Shown in pieces: positions 27,128 through 34,734 of a stretch of 34,734 nucleotides of DNA. The translations under genes and the position numbers were made by a program. Positions within the stretch are counted from its first letter, which is position 1. Each line of letters opens with the position of its first letter. This DNA is from Magnetococcales bacterium (lineage in GTDB: Bacteria; Pseudomonadota; Magnetococcia; Magnetococcales; JADFZT01), in contig JADFZT010000055.1 in NCBI GenBank assembly GCA_015232395.1, positions 1 to 34,734 on the forward strand, given 5' to 3'. The notes under the pieces are model-generated. The model saw only the letters and a list, made by a program, of their open reading frames with translations. It did no database searches and had not been told where the DNA came from.

Positions 27128-27894
27128 CAGGCTGGTTCTAGCTGATAACAGCCGGTTTCAAAGCGGCCGTCATCATGGAGATGGAACCAGCGAAATCCTG
27201 GAAGCTCTTTTGAAACGGCCATCTCTTCCACCCGGGGGACAAATTGTACCGAGGTGGCTGGGGCTCCGAGGAGACGCAGACCATCGTGAGCTTCATCGAA
27301 GGCTTGATGGATGTGGCCGAACACAACGGCCTTAACTTCGGGATGGCGTTTGGTGATTTGAAAAAGATCGTGGGGATTTTGCAATCCGATGCGATCCATC
27401 CAGGTGGACTGGATAAGGGCTGGGGGGTGATGCAGGGCGATGAGGGTGGGGATTGGAGAAGAAGCGGCAAGGGAATCCTCAAGAGCTGCCAATTCCGCCA
27501 CTCCCAACACGCCTCCCGACTCATCAGGCTGGGTCGAATCGAGACAGATCAAGCGCCACCCCCCCATCTCCACCCGACGCTGCCAACCGATCCGCTCCCC
27601 GTCGAAAGCTTCCTGAAAGAGATCCAACCGATCATGGTTTCCAGGTATCAGCCGGATGGGGCAGGGAAGGGAGCAGGTTACTCTGGCAAAGTGTCCATAG
27701 GAAGCCATGGAGCTTTCCTGGCTGATATCGCCGCTCACCAGCAGAAGATCCGGCTCCCAGGTCACGACTCTTTCCAGCACCTGCATGAAGTTATGGAGGG
27801 GGTATTGGCCGTAGAGAAGCGCCTCCGGGTCGGCCAGAAGATGGATGTCGGATAGGTGTGCCAAGCGGAACATGGACTCTTTCCTACCAGTCAT
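27127..27894 (-). CDS. calcineurin-like metallophosphoesterase, CpdA-type
   Basis: This 255-residue cytosolic enzyme has the full set of dinuclear metal ligands: Asp16 and His18 in LSDIHL, Asp56 in VSGDIS, Asn86-His87 in PGNHD, His155-His156 in ALHHPP, and GHIH at 193-196. The arrangement matches class III cyclic-nucleotide phosphodiesterases such as CpdA, but the natural substrate (cAMP, another nucleotide or a phospholipid) cannot be read from the sequence. ATG 27894 has GAGGTG just upstream; ATG 27873, with AGGAAAG, is an alternative start. Its stop overlaps the start of the vanZ-like gene. Confidence 0.87.
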   Translation of the reverse strand: MTGRKESMFRLAHLSDIHLLADPEALLYGQYPLHNFMQVLERVVTWEPDLLLVSGDISQESSMASYGHFARVTCSLPCPIRLIPGNHDRLDLFQEAFDGERIGWQRRVEMGGWRLICLDSTQPDESGGVLGVAELAALEDSLAASSPIPTLIALHHPPALIQSTWMDRIGLQNPHDLFQITKRHPEVKAVVFGHIHQAFDEAHDGLRLLGAPATSVQFVPRVEEMAVSKELPGFRWFHLHDDGRFETGCYQLEPA

Positions 27895-27918
27895 TTTCGC
27901 ACCTCACAAGTCCTCCTG

Positions 27919-27947
27919 TTGACCGGAAGCGGTGTATTTGGTAATTT
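27919..27947 (+). promoter_or_regulatory. promoter candidate for tRNA-Leu
   Basis: TTGACC (27919-27924) and TAATTT (27942-27947) are separated by exactly 17 nt, and the -10 box ends 9 nt before the mature tRNA. The -35 is close to consensus and the -10 is weak. Confidence 0.4.
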
Positions 27948-27956
27948 CCCCCAAAA

Positions 27957-28043
27957 GCCGGGGTGGCGGAACTGGTAGACGCACCAGACTCAAAATCTGG
28001 CGTAGGCAACTACGTGTCGGTTCGACTCCGACCCTCGGCACCA
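27957..28043 (+). tRNA. tRNA-Leu (anticodon CAA)
   Basis: This is an 87-nt class II tRNA with encoded CCA (28041-28043). The acceptor stem GCCGGGG/CCTCGGC contains one G·U pair. The anticodon stem CCAGA/TCTGG has loop CU-CAA-AA, so it reads UUG. The variable arm is long and the T-loop is GGTTCGACTCC. The discriminator is A, as expected for leucine. Confidence 0.97.
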
Positions 28044-28057
28044 TCACGATAAAATCA

Positions 28058-28090
28058 AGCACTCAGCCAGCTCGGTTGGGTGCTTTTTTT
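28058..28090 (+). terminator. intrinsic terminator after tRNA-Leu
   Basis: AGCACTCAGCC pairs with GGTTGGGTGCT (28058-28068 with 28074-28084, allowing G·U pairs) around a 5-nt loop and is followed by a run of T to 28090. It starts 14 nt after the tRNA. Confidence 0.85.
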
Positions 28091-28225
28091 GTGCTGAAGT
28101 ATTCCATGCTGAAGTATCTCAATGGGCTGCTGCTGGGATAGGTCAGCATAAATATCCGCCCTCCACCATTTTTGGTCTATATTCACCCAGCTTCCTGGCT
28201 GCTTCAGGTTTAAGCTGGGACAGAA

Positions 28226-28252
28226 AGCCACCTTTTTGGTTTTGATGTGGCT
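28226..28252 (-). terminator. weak hairpin at the end of the peroxidase–kinase–HD-GYP operon
   Basis: On the minus strand AGCCAC and GTGGCT pair (28252-28247 with 28231-28226) around a 15-nt loop that includes an A-rich stretch. The stem overlaps the stop codon of the response regulator. The following sequence is T-poor, so termination efficiency is uncertain. Confidence 0.3.
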
Positions 28253-29297
28253 ATCCTTGAAATTTTTCCCGAATGGTTAATATTTCCGGCAAAATGGCCA
28301 CAAACAGCTCTGCCAAGTCCGGATCGAAGTGATTTCCCGCTTCCTCCTGGATCAGATCCATGGCCCGAGTGATCTCCCAGGCTTTCTTGTAGGGGCGCTC
28401 TGAAGTAAGCGCATCGAACACATCAGCAATGGCAACGATTCGACCGGACACGGGAATTGTTTCACCCTGCAACCCATTGGGATAGCCACGGCCATCCCAT
28501 TTTTCGTGATGGCTCACCGCAATTTCACAGGCCAGTTGCAGCAGAGGTGCGGATTGGTTGCCGAGAATTTCCGCACCCATGGAGACATGCTTTTGCATGA
28601 TCTGCCACTCTTCTTCATCCAACTTGCCCGGTTTGAGCAAAATGCGATCAGGAACCCCCACCTTGCCCACGTCATGCATGGGGGCGGCGTTTAAGAGCAA
28701 CTCTGACCATGCTTGATCTTTGCCTGCTGCCAGAGCCAGCTTTTGGGAATAGTGGGACATGCGCAAAATATGGGAACCGGTCTCCGGATCCCGAAATTCT
28801 GCTGCCCGTCCCAGGCAGTTGATGGTGCTGAGACGACTCTGCCAAAGGGCCTTGGTTCGTTCACGTACCTTCTCTTCCAAAATGACATTTTGATTTTTCA
28901 ATGTGCGCTGTGCATTTTGCAGAGTCAGATGGGTGTTCACCCGAGCCTGGACGATGGGTATGCTGATGGGCTTGGTGATATAATCCAGGGCACCCAGTTC
29001 AAACCCCTTGGCCTCATCCTTCACTTCGACCATGGCCGTGACAAAAATAATCGGAATATCAGCTGTGGCTGGCTCGGATTTCAAACGACGACACACCTCA
29101 TAGCCATCCATACCCGGCATCATGATATCGAGAAGGATCAAATCCGGTTTTTCGTCGGCAATGCTTTCGATGGCCCCTTCACCATCCATGGCCACACTAA
29201 CATCATAGTGATCCCCCAAAGCTTCCAGGAGCACATCAATATTGGCCTCGGTATCGTCTACCACCAGGATGGTCTGCTGGCTGAGATGATCACTCAT
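28251..29297 (-). CDS. response regulator with HD-GYP cyclic-di-GMP phosphodiesterase domain
   Basis: This 348-residue cytosolic protein has a receiver domain (about 8-125) with phosphoacceptor Asp57 in LILLDIMMPGMDG and Lys109 in the KP motif. A short coiled linker follows, then an HD-GYP domain (about 150-345). Its metal ligands and signature are intact: His176, His208-Asp209 in MHDVGKVGVP, His237, SHHEKWDGRGYP (His263-His264, GYP 271-273) and ADVFDALTSERPYK. It should hydrolyse cyclic-di-GMP when phosphorylated, in the manner of RpfG-like regulators. Its start lies inside the kinase gene (8-nt overlap), so it is the obvious output partner of that kinase. Confidence 0.95.
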   Translation of the reverse strand: MSDHLSQQTILVVDDTEANIDVLLEALGDHYDVSVAMDGEGAIESIADEKPDLILLDIMMPGMDGYEVCRRLKSEPATADIPIIFVTAMVEVKDEAKGFELGALDYITKPISIPIVQARVNTHLTLQNAQRTLKNQNVILEEKVRERTKALWQSRLSTINCLGRAAEFRDPETGSHILRMSHYSQKLALAAGKDQAWSELLLNAAPMHDVGKVGVPDRILLKPGKLDEEEWQIMQKHVSMGAEILGNQSAPLLQLACEIAVSHHEKWDGRGYPNGLQGETIPVSGRIVAIADVFDALTSERPYKKAWEITRAMDLIQEEAGNHFDPDLAELFVAILPEILTIREKFQG

Positions 29298-32200
29298 TTG
29301 TAGGCTCCTTTTTTTTCAGGTCTTGAATCATTTGTTCCAGCAGGATCAGGGCATCCTTTAATTTATATTTCCGTACCAGCTGCCGCAGCTGGGTGACCGA
29401 CTGGGATAACTCATCGGGCCAGGCGGCTTTTTGCATCTGATCGAGTATGGGCACACAGGGACGGGGTTTGCGTTTTTGCAGGTGAGGTTGCAACTGCAAA
29501 AGAAGAGCGAGAAGTCTCGCTGTATCCAGAGGCTCTTTTTCTTCAGCAGGTTCCTCCCGGGAGGTGGTAAAAGCCTGCTGCAAGGTTGGGAGCATGTGCT
29601 CCATGGCCTCGGCAAATGCTCGGGTTAAACTCTCCAGATCGTTTTCAGAATCAGAGTCATTGAGGGCAGCTTCCAAATCAGCCGCGGCGGTCTGGAGCCC
29701 TTTTGCACCCAAGCTGCCAGCAATTCCCTTGAGAGTATGTGCCTGGCGAAGCGCCTCTTCCCGATCCCCTTTTTCCAGTGCCTGCTCCATTTTGGAAACG
29801 GCATCGGTTTGGTTTTCCAAAAATTTTTCTACCAATTTTCGATAGAGCCTGCGGTTACCCCCCAGTTTGGCCAAGGCTTGTTGGAGATCGAAGCCGGGCA
29901 GATCTGGCAGGGGAGCGGAATCGTTTTCAACGCAGGTGAGGTTGGAGGTGGATATTCTTTGCAGGGATCGATCCCCCTCTGGGTGGATATGGCGAAGCAG
30001 GGATTGAAAAAGCAGATTGATATCGATGGGTTTTGATACATAGTCGTTCATACCAGCGTTGAGGCATCTCTCTTTTTCTCCGGTCATGGCGTTGGCGGTC
30101 ATGGCGATGATCGGCAGGGCGTGATGGATTTTTTCATTGCGAATACGCTCTGTGGCCTCCATCCCCCCCATCACCGGCATCTGCAAATCCATTAATACCG
30201 CTGCAAAAGTGCCTTCCCGAACCATTTTGACCGCCTCTTCACCATTAACGGCCAGCTGTACCGTAAGCCCCACCAACTCCAGCAGCTCCATGGCCACCTG
30301 TTGGTTGACCTCATTATCCTCCACCAGCAGAATTCGTTTGTTGGGAACCTCCTGAAACAGTTGGCTGAAATCGGATATGGAGCGACGGGTGCTTGCAGAG
30401 TGGCTCCCCTCCTTGCCAAAGGCCTGCATGAGCGCATCAAACAATTGGGAGTGGTTGACAGGCTTGGTCAAATAGCCATCCAGAGCCAGGGAATCCGCTT
30501 CCCGACGTGCCTGAGCATCATCGAAAGCGGTCAGCAAGACAATTTTGGGTTGTTGGGTGATGGTGGTGTTGGATCGAATATGCCGGGCAGCAGTCAGGCC
30601 ATCCATGCCAGGCATTTTCCAGTCCATGGTAATCAACTGGATAGGGGTGCCGTCCCGCTCCTTTTTTTCCAGCAGGGTGATGGCCGCATCCCCAGAGGTG
30701 ACCGACGAGACCTGAAAGGAGAAAGATTCCAGCATTTCCGTCAGGATTTCCCGGGCTGAGGCGTTGTCATCCACCACCAGGGCTTCCAGATGTCGCAAAT
30801 CCGGGGCGGGGGTCAGCTCTTTTTGAGGTACCAACTCCTGAACGCCAAAGCGGGCCGTAAAGGTAAAAAGGCTTCCCTTCCCAGGTTCGGTGACGACTTC
30901 AATGATTCCATCCATCATTTCCACAAGCCGCTTGGAGATGGAGAGTCCCAGACCCGTACCGCCAAATCGGCGGGTGGTGGAACTGTCGGCTTGGGAAAAG
31001 GATTGGAATAGATGCGCTTTTTGGGCTTCGGTCATACCAATACCGCTATCCCGCACCGAAAAACGTACCACAGCCTGCTCCTGGAGCGACTCTTCCAGCT
31101 CCATGGCAATCATCACTTCCCCCCGCTCGGTAAATTTAACCGCATTGCCAGCCAGATTGATCAAAACCTGTTCCAGCCTCAGGGGGTCTCCCACCAAAAC
31201 GGGGGGAATGCGGCGATCGGTCCGATAGAGAAATTCCAGGCCCTTCTCCTGGGCCTTCAGGGAGATGATGACCCCCAGATTGTCGAGTACGTTTTCCATC
31301 CGAAAAGGAATTGACTCCATCTCCAGACGGCCTGCCTCAATTTTGGAAAAATCGAGGATGTCGTTCAAAATACGCAGCAGTGAGTGGGAAGCGTTGTTGA
31401 TTTTTTCAAGATAATCCCGTTGCTTGGGAGTGGTCTCGGTTTGCAGGCTCAGGCCGGTCATGCCCATGATGGCGTTCATGGGTGTGCGGATTTCATGGCT
31501 CATATTGGCCAAAAAGTCGCTCTTGGCCCGATTGGCGCCCTCAGCGATTTTTTTGGCCTTTCTGAGTTCCTCTTCCATCTCCTTGCGCTGGGTGATCTCT
31601 TCCTTGACGGCGATAAAATGGGTTGTGGTTCCGTCCGGTGTGCGGATAGGGGAGATGGAGGCCGATTCCCAATAGAGAGCACCATCCTTTCTCTGGCTAC
31701 GAAACTCACCCCGCCATTCACCACCGTCCAGAATCGTTCGCCAGAGTCTTTTATACTCCTTCTGGGAAGTGTGTCCCGATTTTAACATGCGGGTGTGTTG
31801 GCCAATCACTTCATCGGGGCTGTAGCCGGTGATTTCAGAAAATTTGGGGTTAACGTATTGAACCGTGCCATCCAGATCGGTAATCACCACGATGGCAGGG
31901 CTCTGTTCCACCGCATAAGAAAGTTTTCGCAACTCATCCTCAACATACTTGCGTTCAATCAGGCCAGCCAAGGTATTGGTGACCACCTGCAGAAACTCCT
32001 CCTGGTTTGTTTCCAACCCCACCCCAGAGGTCAGATAGAGGTTGAGAACCCCCAACAGCTTGTCAGAAGAGAGGATCGGCAGACAGATATGCCCGTGAGG
32101 CTGAATGCCTTCATAGGTAATTTCATGTTGTTCGTCCAAATGGGTGGCAAGGATGGTTTTTCGCTCCAATGCCGCACGTCCACAATGGCAACGTCCCAAA

Positions 32201-33702
32201 GGCAGGCGGGCACATTGGGAGAGCAGTTCCGGATGGAGCCCGTGTTGGGCGGTCAGAATCAGATTTTGGCCGGAACCATCCAGGAGAAAAATGGCCCCCT
32301 TGGACTCGATTTTCAACCAGGGAATGGAAAGAATTTTATCGAGGGCTTGGGATAGTGAATCTTTAAGGGATTGGGTCTGGAGAGAAAGTTCCAGGATGAA
32401 ATTGACCACCTCTTTGGTGCGACTGGCTGATTCGGCCTCTTCCATGGCGTCGCGGAGATTTTCCTCCACCAATTTGATTTCAGTAATGTCGTGCTGAACA
32501 TTGACATAACCGTCCAACTTTCCCCGTTGGTCGAGGATGGGAGCGATGGCGGCCTGGCACCAGTAAAGCTCCCCTTCCAGGTCGGAATGGATTTTTTTTT
32601 TGCGATTGAGAAAGACCCCCCGCCACTGCCGCCTTTCACGCAAGGTGAGCCACAGGTCGTCATAAATCGACTGATCGGTGAGCCCACTTTTCAAAATACC
32701 CGGCGTTTTCCCCAAAGCTTCTTCACTGGACCAACCGGTGATGGTGGAAAAACCAGGATTGACATATTCGATGATACCCTTGGGATTGGTGATGACAATG
32801 GCGTCGGCCGAGGCCTCCACCGCCTGCATGAGACGCCGTTGCTGCATCAGGGATCGACGCAGTTGCCACATGGAAAAGATGAGTAAACCCAAGAGAGCCA
32901 ACGCCATTAAAAACAGAAGCGTGCGATAGTGTGAGGCCTCCTTCAGACGCGCTGAATGGACCTGCCGCGACAACTGCGTTACCCGTTCAAGCCAATCGCT
33001 TACCTGACGATTGAGAATGGTGTTGAGGAGGATATCCAGCTCAATTTTTAAATTCAGGATGACATGGGCGTGGTCGCGCAAGTTGCGAATATGTCCTGAA
33101 AGTGGCTCTGGGGCCTCCCGGGTATCCTTCAAAAGCAGCCATAAACGATCCCGAGCGATCTGCTCGGCATTCGAATCGACACCGGTTCCCCCCATAGTGA
33201 CCAGGTCGATCAATAATTCCCGGGCATTATAGGCTGCCAAGTGGCCTTTTTTTGCACCATCTTGTTCCCACTTTTCCAACTCTTGCAGCATCTCCTTCAT
33301 GCCGATGGGAAAGTAGGTCAAGGAGTTTTTCAAAACCGCATTCATCGATTTAAACTGTTCGATCTCAGCGGATTTTATCTTGAACAGCTTATGCAGTCGA
33401 TCTGTGGCGGCGGCGACTCTGTGACCGTTGCCATAAAAGTTTTCCGAGAGTTTGTGCAAACCTGCCAACTCTTGGCCCATGGCTCGTACATGGATGACGG
33501 TCGTGTCGTAATGTTTCAATAGGCCGTGCCGAATCAAAACCAGATCCTGATTGAGGTTGGCGTCATGTTTGGCAAGCTGGGTGATGGAACGCTCCAGCAG
33601 ACGAAGCTCCCCATCATCCACTTCACTCATCACCGCCAAAAAGGTCATGATAACGGCAAAGGCTATGCCGACGCCCCAGCGCAGGAGTCCGGAAGCGTTC
33701 AT
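29290..33702 (-). CDS. hybrid sensor histidine kinase (sensor–PAS–GAF–PAS–HK–REC–REC–HPt)
   Basis: This is a 1470-residue inner-membrane kinase. A membrane span at about 9-26 and another at about 259-280 enclose an all-helical periplasmic sensor, with NQDLVLIRHGLLKHYD near residue 51 resembling DAHL-type sensor domains. Then come PAS (about 290-410), GAF (about 435-585, with Cys497, Cys505 and Cys507) and PAS (about 595-705). The dimerisation domain has His736 in NMSHEIRTPMN. The ATPase domain has NAVKF, DSGIGM and GGTGLGLSISK. Two receivers carry Asp1027 and Asp1172. An HPt domain has His1322 in AHTLKGIAGSLG, and a helical tail follows. The built-in phosphorelay should pass phosphate to the downstream HD-GYP regulator. 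It overlaps the upstream peroxidase by 4 nt (ATGA). Confidence 0.95.
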   Translation of the reverse strand: MNASGLLRWGVGIAFAVIMTFLAVMSEVDDGELRLLERSITQLAKHDANLNQDLVLIRHGLLKHYDTTVIHVRAMGQELAGLHKLSENFYGNGHRVAAATDRLHKLFKIKSAEIEQFKSMNAVLKNSLTYFPIGMKEMLQELEKWEQDGAKKGHLAAYNARELLIDLVTMGGTGVDSNAEQIARDRLWLLLKDTREAPEPLSGHIRNLRDHAHVILNLKIELDILLNTILNRQVSDWLERVTQLSRQVHSARLKEASHYRTLLFLMALALLGLLIFSMWQLRRSLMQQRRLMQAVEASADAIVITNPKGIIEYVNPGFSTITGWSSEEALGKTPGILKSGLTDQSIYDDLWLTLRERRQWRGVFLNRKKKIHSDLEGELYWCQAAIAPILDQRGKLDGYVNVQHDITEIKLVEENLRDAMEEAESASRTKEVVNFILELSLQTQSLKDSLSQALDKILSIPWLKIESKGAIFLLDGSGQNLILTAQHGLHPELLSQCARLPLGRCHCGRAALERKTILATHLDEQHEITYEGIQPHGHICLPILSSDKLLGVLNLYLTSGVGLETNQEEFLQVVTNTLAGLIERKYVEDELRKLSYAVEQSPAIVVITDLDGTVQYVNPKFSEITGYSPDEVIGQHTRMLKSGHTSQKEYKRLWRTILDGGEWRGEFRSQRKDGALYWESASISPIRTPDGTTTHFIAVKEEITQRKEMEEELRKAKKIAEGANRAKSDFLANMSHEIRTPMNAIMGMTGLSLQTETTPKQRDYLEKINNASHSLLRILNDILDFSKIEAGRLEMESIPFRMENVLDNLGVIISLKAQEKGLEFLYRTDRRIPPVLVGDPLRLEQVLINLAGNAVKFTERGEVMIAMELEESLQEQAVVRFSVRDSGIGMTEAQKAHLFQSFSQADSSTTRRFGGTGLGLSISKRLVEMMDGIIEVVTEPGKGSLFTFTARFGVQELVPQKELTPAPDLRHLEALVVDDNASAREILTEMLESFSFQVSSVTSGDAAITLLEKKERDGTPIQLITMDWKMPGMDGLTAARHIRSNTTITQQPKIVLLTAFDDAQARREADSLALDGYLTKPVNHSQLFDALMQAFGKEGSHSASTRRSISDFSQLFQEVPNKRILLVEDNEVNQQVAMELLELVGLTVQLAVNGEEAVKMVREGTFAAVLMDLQMPVMGGMEATERIRNEKIHHALPIIAMTANAMTGEKERCLNAGMNDYVSKPIDINLLFQSLLRHIHPEGDRSLQRISTSNLTCVENDSAPLPDLPGFDLQQALAKLGGNRRLYRKLVEKFLENQTDAVSKMEQALEKGDREEALRQAHTLKGIAGSLGAKGLQTAAADLEAALNDSDSENDLESLTRAFAEAMEHMLPTLQQAFTTSREEPAEEKEPLDTARLLALLLQLQPHLQKRKPRPCVPILDQMQKAAWPDELSQSVTQLRQLVRKYKLKDALILLEQMIQDLKKKEPTNE

Positions 33703-34658
33703 AACGGCTCTCCGGCATACTCACCGGTGAGGGTGTTTAAAAAGGCTGTCAGGCGGTCGACTTCGCTTTTGGAGAGGGTCCGGCCCAATTGATATTTTCC
33801 CATCAGAAGGACCGCCATTTCCAAATCATCGACAAAACCGTCATGGAAATAAGGGGCGGTCAGGGCCACATTACGCAGGCTGGGTACCTTGAAATAAAAT
33901 TTATCCCGTTCCAGGCCGGTCACGTTGAACCGACCCAGGTCGTCTGGCTTGACGTTGCCGTGATCCTGAAGAAAATCATCGTAAAAATCACCGAAAAGGC
34001 CAAATTTTTGGTACATGTTGGCCCCCAAAGCAACCCCCTGATGGCAGCTGGCACAACCCAGCTGTTTGAATAGCTCATACCCCGATTTTTCGAAATCGGT
34101 CATGGCTTGCTTGTTACCACGCAAAAACTGATCAAATCGGCTGTTGGGCGTGTAGAGAGAGCGTTCGAATTCAGCGATGGCATCCAAAATATTGGCAGGC
34201 TGGATACCGTCGTCGTAGATTTTCTTAAATTTTGCAACATAATCGGGGTCGTTTTTCAGTTTGACCAATACCTGGGGCCAGTTGGAGCCCATTTCAAGGG
34301 GATTGTGTATTGGGGCTGCCGCCTGCTCCTCCAAGGTAGCCGCACGACCATCCCAAAATTGTCGAAAATTGAAACTGGAATTGAAAACCGTGGGGCTGTT
34401 CATGATTCCCTCCTGCCCATCGATTCCCACGGAACGACGCAGACCATCTACCCCACCCATGGTCAAATCGTGGCAGGTGGCACAGCTGATGGTGTTGTCC
34501 CTGGAAAGACGAGGATCATGAAACACTCTTTTTCCCAGTTGAACCTTCTCCCGATCCAATAAAATGTTCTGGGGAATGGGGCGGGCCGGTTCGTTGATTA
34601 AAGGGGTCGTCGCCGCCACCACTGGCCAAGTGGCGATCACCATCGCCACAGCCAGCAC
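33699..34658 (-). CDS. di-haem cytochrome c peroxidase (N-terminus uncertain)
   Basis: This periplasmic enzyme reduces hydrogen peroxide using electrons from small c-type cytochromes. Two haem-binding sites are seen, CATCH (Cys59, Cys62, His63) and CASCH (Cys202, Cys205, His206). Family motifs are SPTVFNSSFN, FWDGRAATLEEQA, VPSLRNVALTAPYFHDG, and MGKYQLG (Met286). Met286 is at the place of the distal ligand of the high-potential haem; MauG has Tyr there, so a true peroxidase is favoured. The hydrophobic N-terminus ending PVVAATT is a signal peptide. The start given is GTG 34658, but the frame is open to the window edge (upstream codons read SRLSRENSLFSRVSV), so the real start may lie further upstream or outside. 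It is the first visible gene of the operon with the kinase. Confidence 0.92.
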   Translation of the reverse strand: MLAVAMVIATWPVVAATTPLINEPARPIPQNILLDREKVQLGKRVFHDPRLSRDNTISCATCHDLTMGGVDGLRRSVGIDGQEGIMNSPTVFNSSFNFRQFWDGRAATLEEQAAAPIHNPLEMGSNWPQVLVKLKNDPDYVAKFKKIYDDGIQPANILDAIAEFERSLYTPNSRFDQFLRGNKQAMTDFEKSGYELFKQLGCASCHQGVALGANMYQKFGLFGDFYDDFLQDHGNVKPDDLGRFNVTGLERDKFYFKVPSLRNVALTAPYFHDGFVDDLEMAVLLMGKYQLGRTLSKSEVDRLTAFLNTLTGEYAGEPL

Positions 34659-34734
34659 CGAGACCCGAGAAAAAAGGCTGTTTTCCCTGGAGAGCCTGCT
34701 GCAATAGGCCGCTTTTGGCCTGGATACGGCGTTG

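Noticed and set aside
28092-28117. 11-bp direct repeat TGCTGAAGTAT, 15 bp apart, after the tRNA-Leu terminator
   Set aside because: Considered as an attachment-site scar next to a tRNA, but it does not match the tRNA 3' end and no integrase or phage gene is present.

Overview
The window looks like chromosomal DNA of a free-living Gram-negative proteobacterium with moderately high GC. The order leuC–leuD–leuB–asd–fimV is the arrangement known from gamma- and betaproteobacteria, and PurB is of the long E. coli type. Tandem FimV-like polar proteins, a very large hybrid kinase and two HD-GYP proteins suggest a motile environmental bacterium. A Magnetococcales-like lineage would fit, but nothing here proves it. 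I saw no transposase, phage gene or CRISPR array.

Layout. (1) Positions 1–5064, minus strand: gyrA and serS are 2 nt apart, followed by a pentapeptide-repeat protein and tRNA-Ser(UGA). (2) 5065–12851, plus strand: a 55-codon small ORF, purB, leuC, a glutathione-transferase-fold gene, leuD, leuB and asd, i.e. purine, leucine and aspartate-family biosynthesis with hairpins between genes. (3) 12939–19423: a terminator, then a tight operon of two FimV-like proteins (signal peptide, FimV N-terminal domain, one membrane span, long acidic repeat tail) and an orphan EcfT/CbiQ-like membrane protein. (4) 19514–21548: an FkbM-type methyltransferase and a sulfotransferase, probably surface-glycan or metabolite modification. 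(5) 21628–24271, minus strand: an XPB-type helicase with a DUF790/Bax1-type nuclease, a helicase–nuclease pair best known from archaea. (6) 24531–27894: an HD-GYP variant with an unusual repeat-rich C-terminus, convergent with a metallophosphoesterase–VanZ pair. (7) 27957–28090: tRNA-Leu(CAA) with a promoter candidate and a clear terminator. (8) 28251–window end, minus strand: an overlapping operon of a di-haem cytochrome c peroxidase, a 1470-residue hybrid histidine kinase and a REC–HD-GYP response regulator, which reads as a periplasmic redox-to-cyclic-di-GMP pathway.

The most interesting parts are the XPB–Bax1 pair with its odd upstream leader, the HD-GYP protein with a novel C-terminal repeat region, the peroxidase–kinase–HD-GYP operon, and the double FimV plus orphan EcfT operon. 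Functional statements are from reading the sequence and family knowledge; no database search was run.
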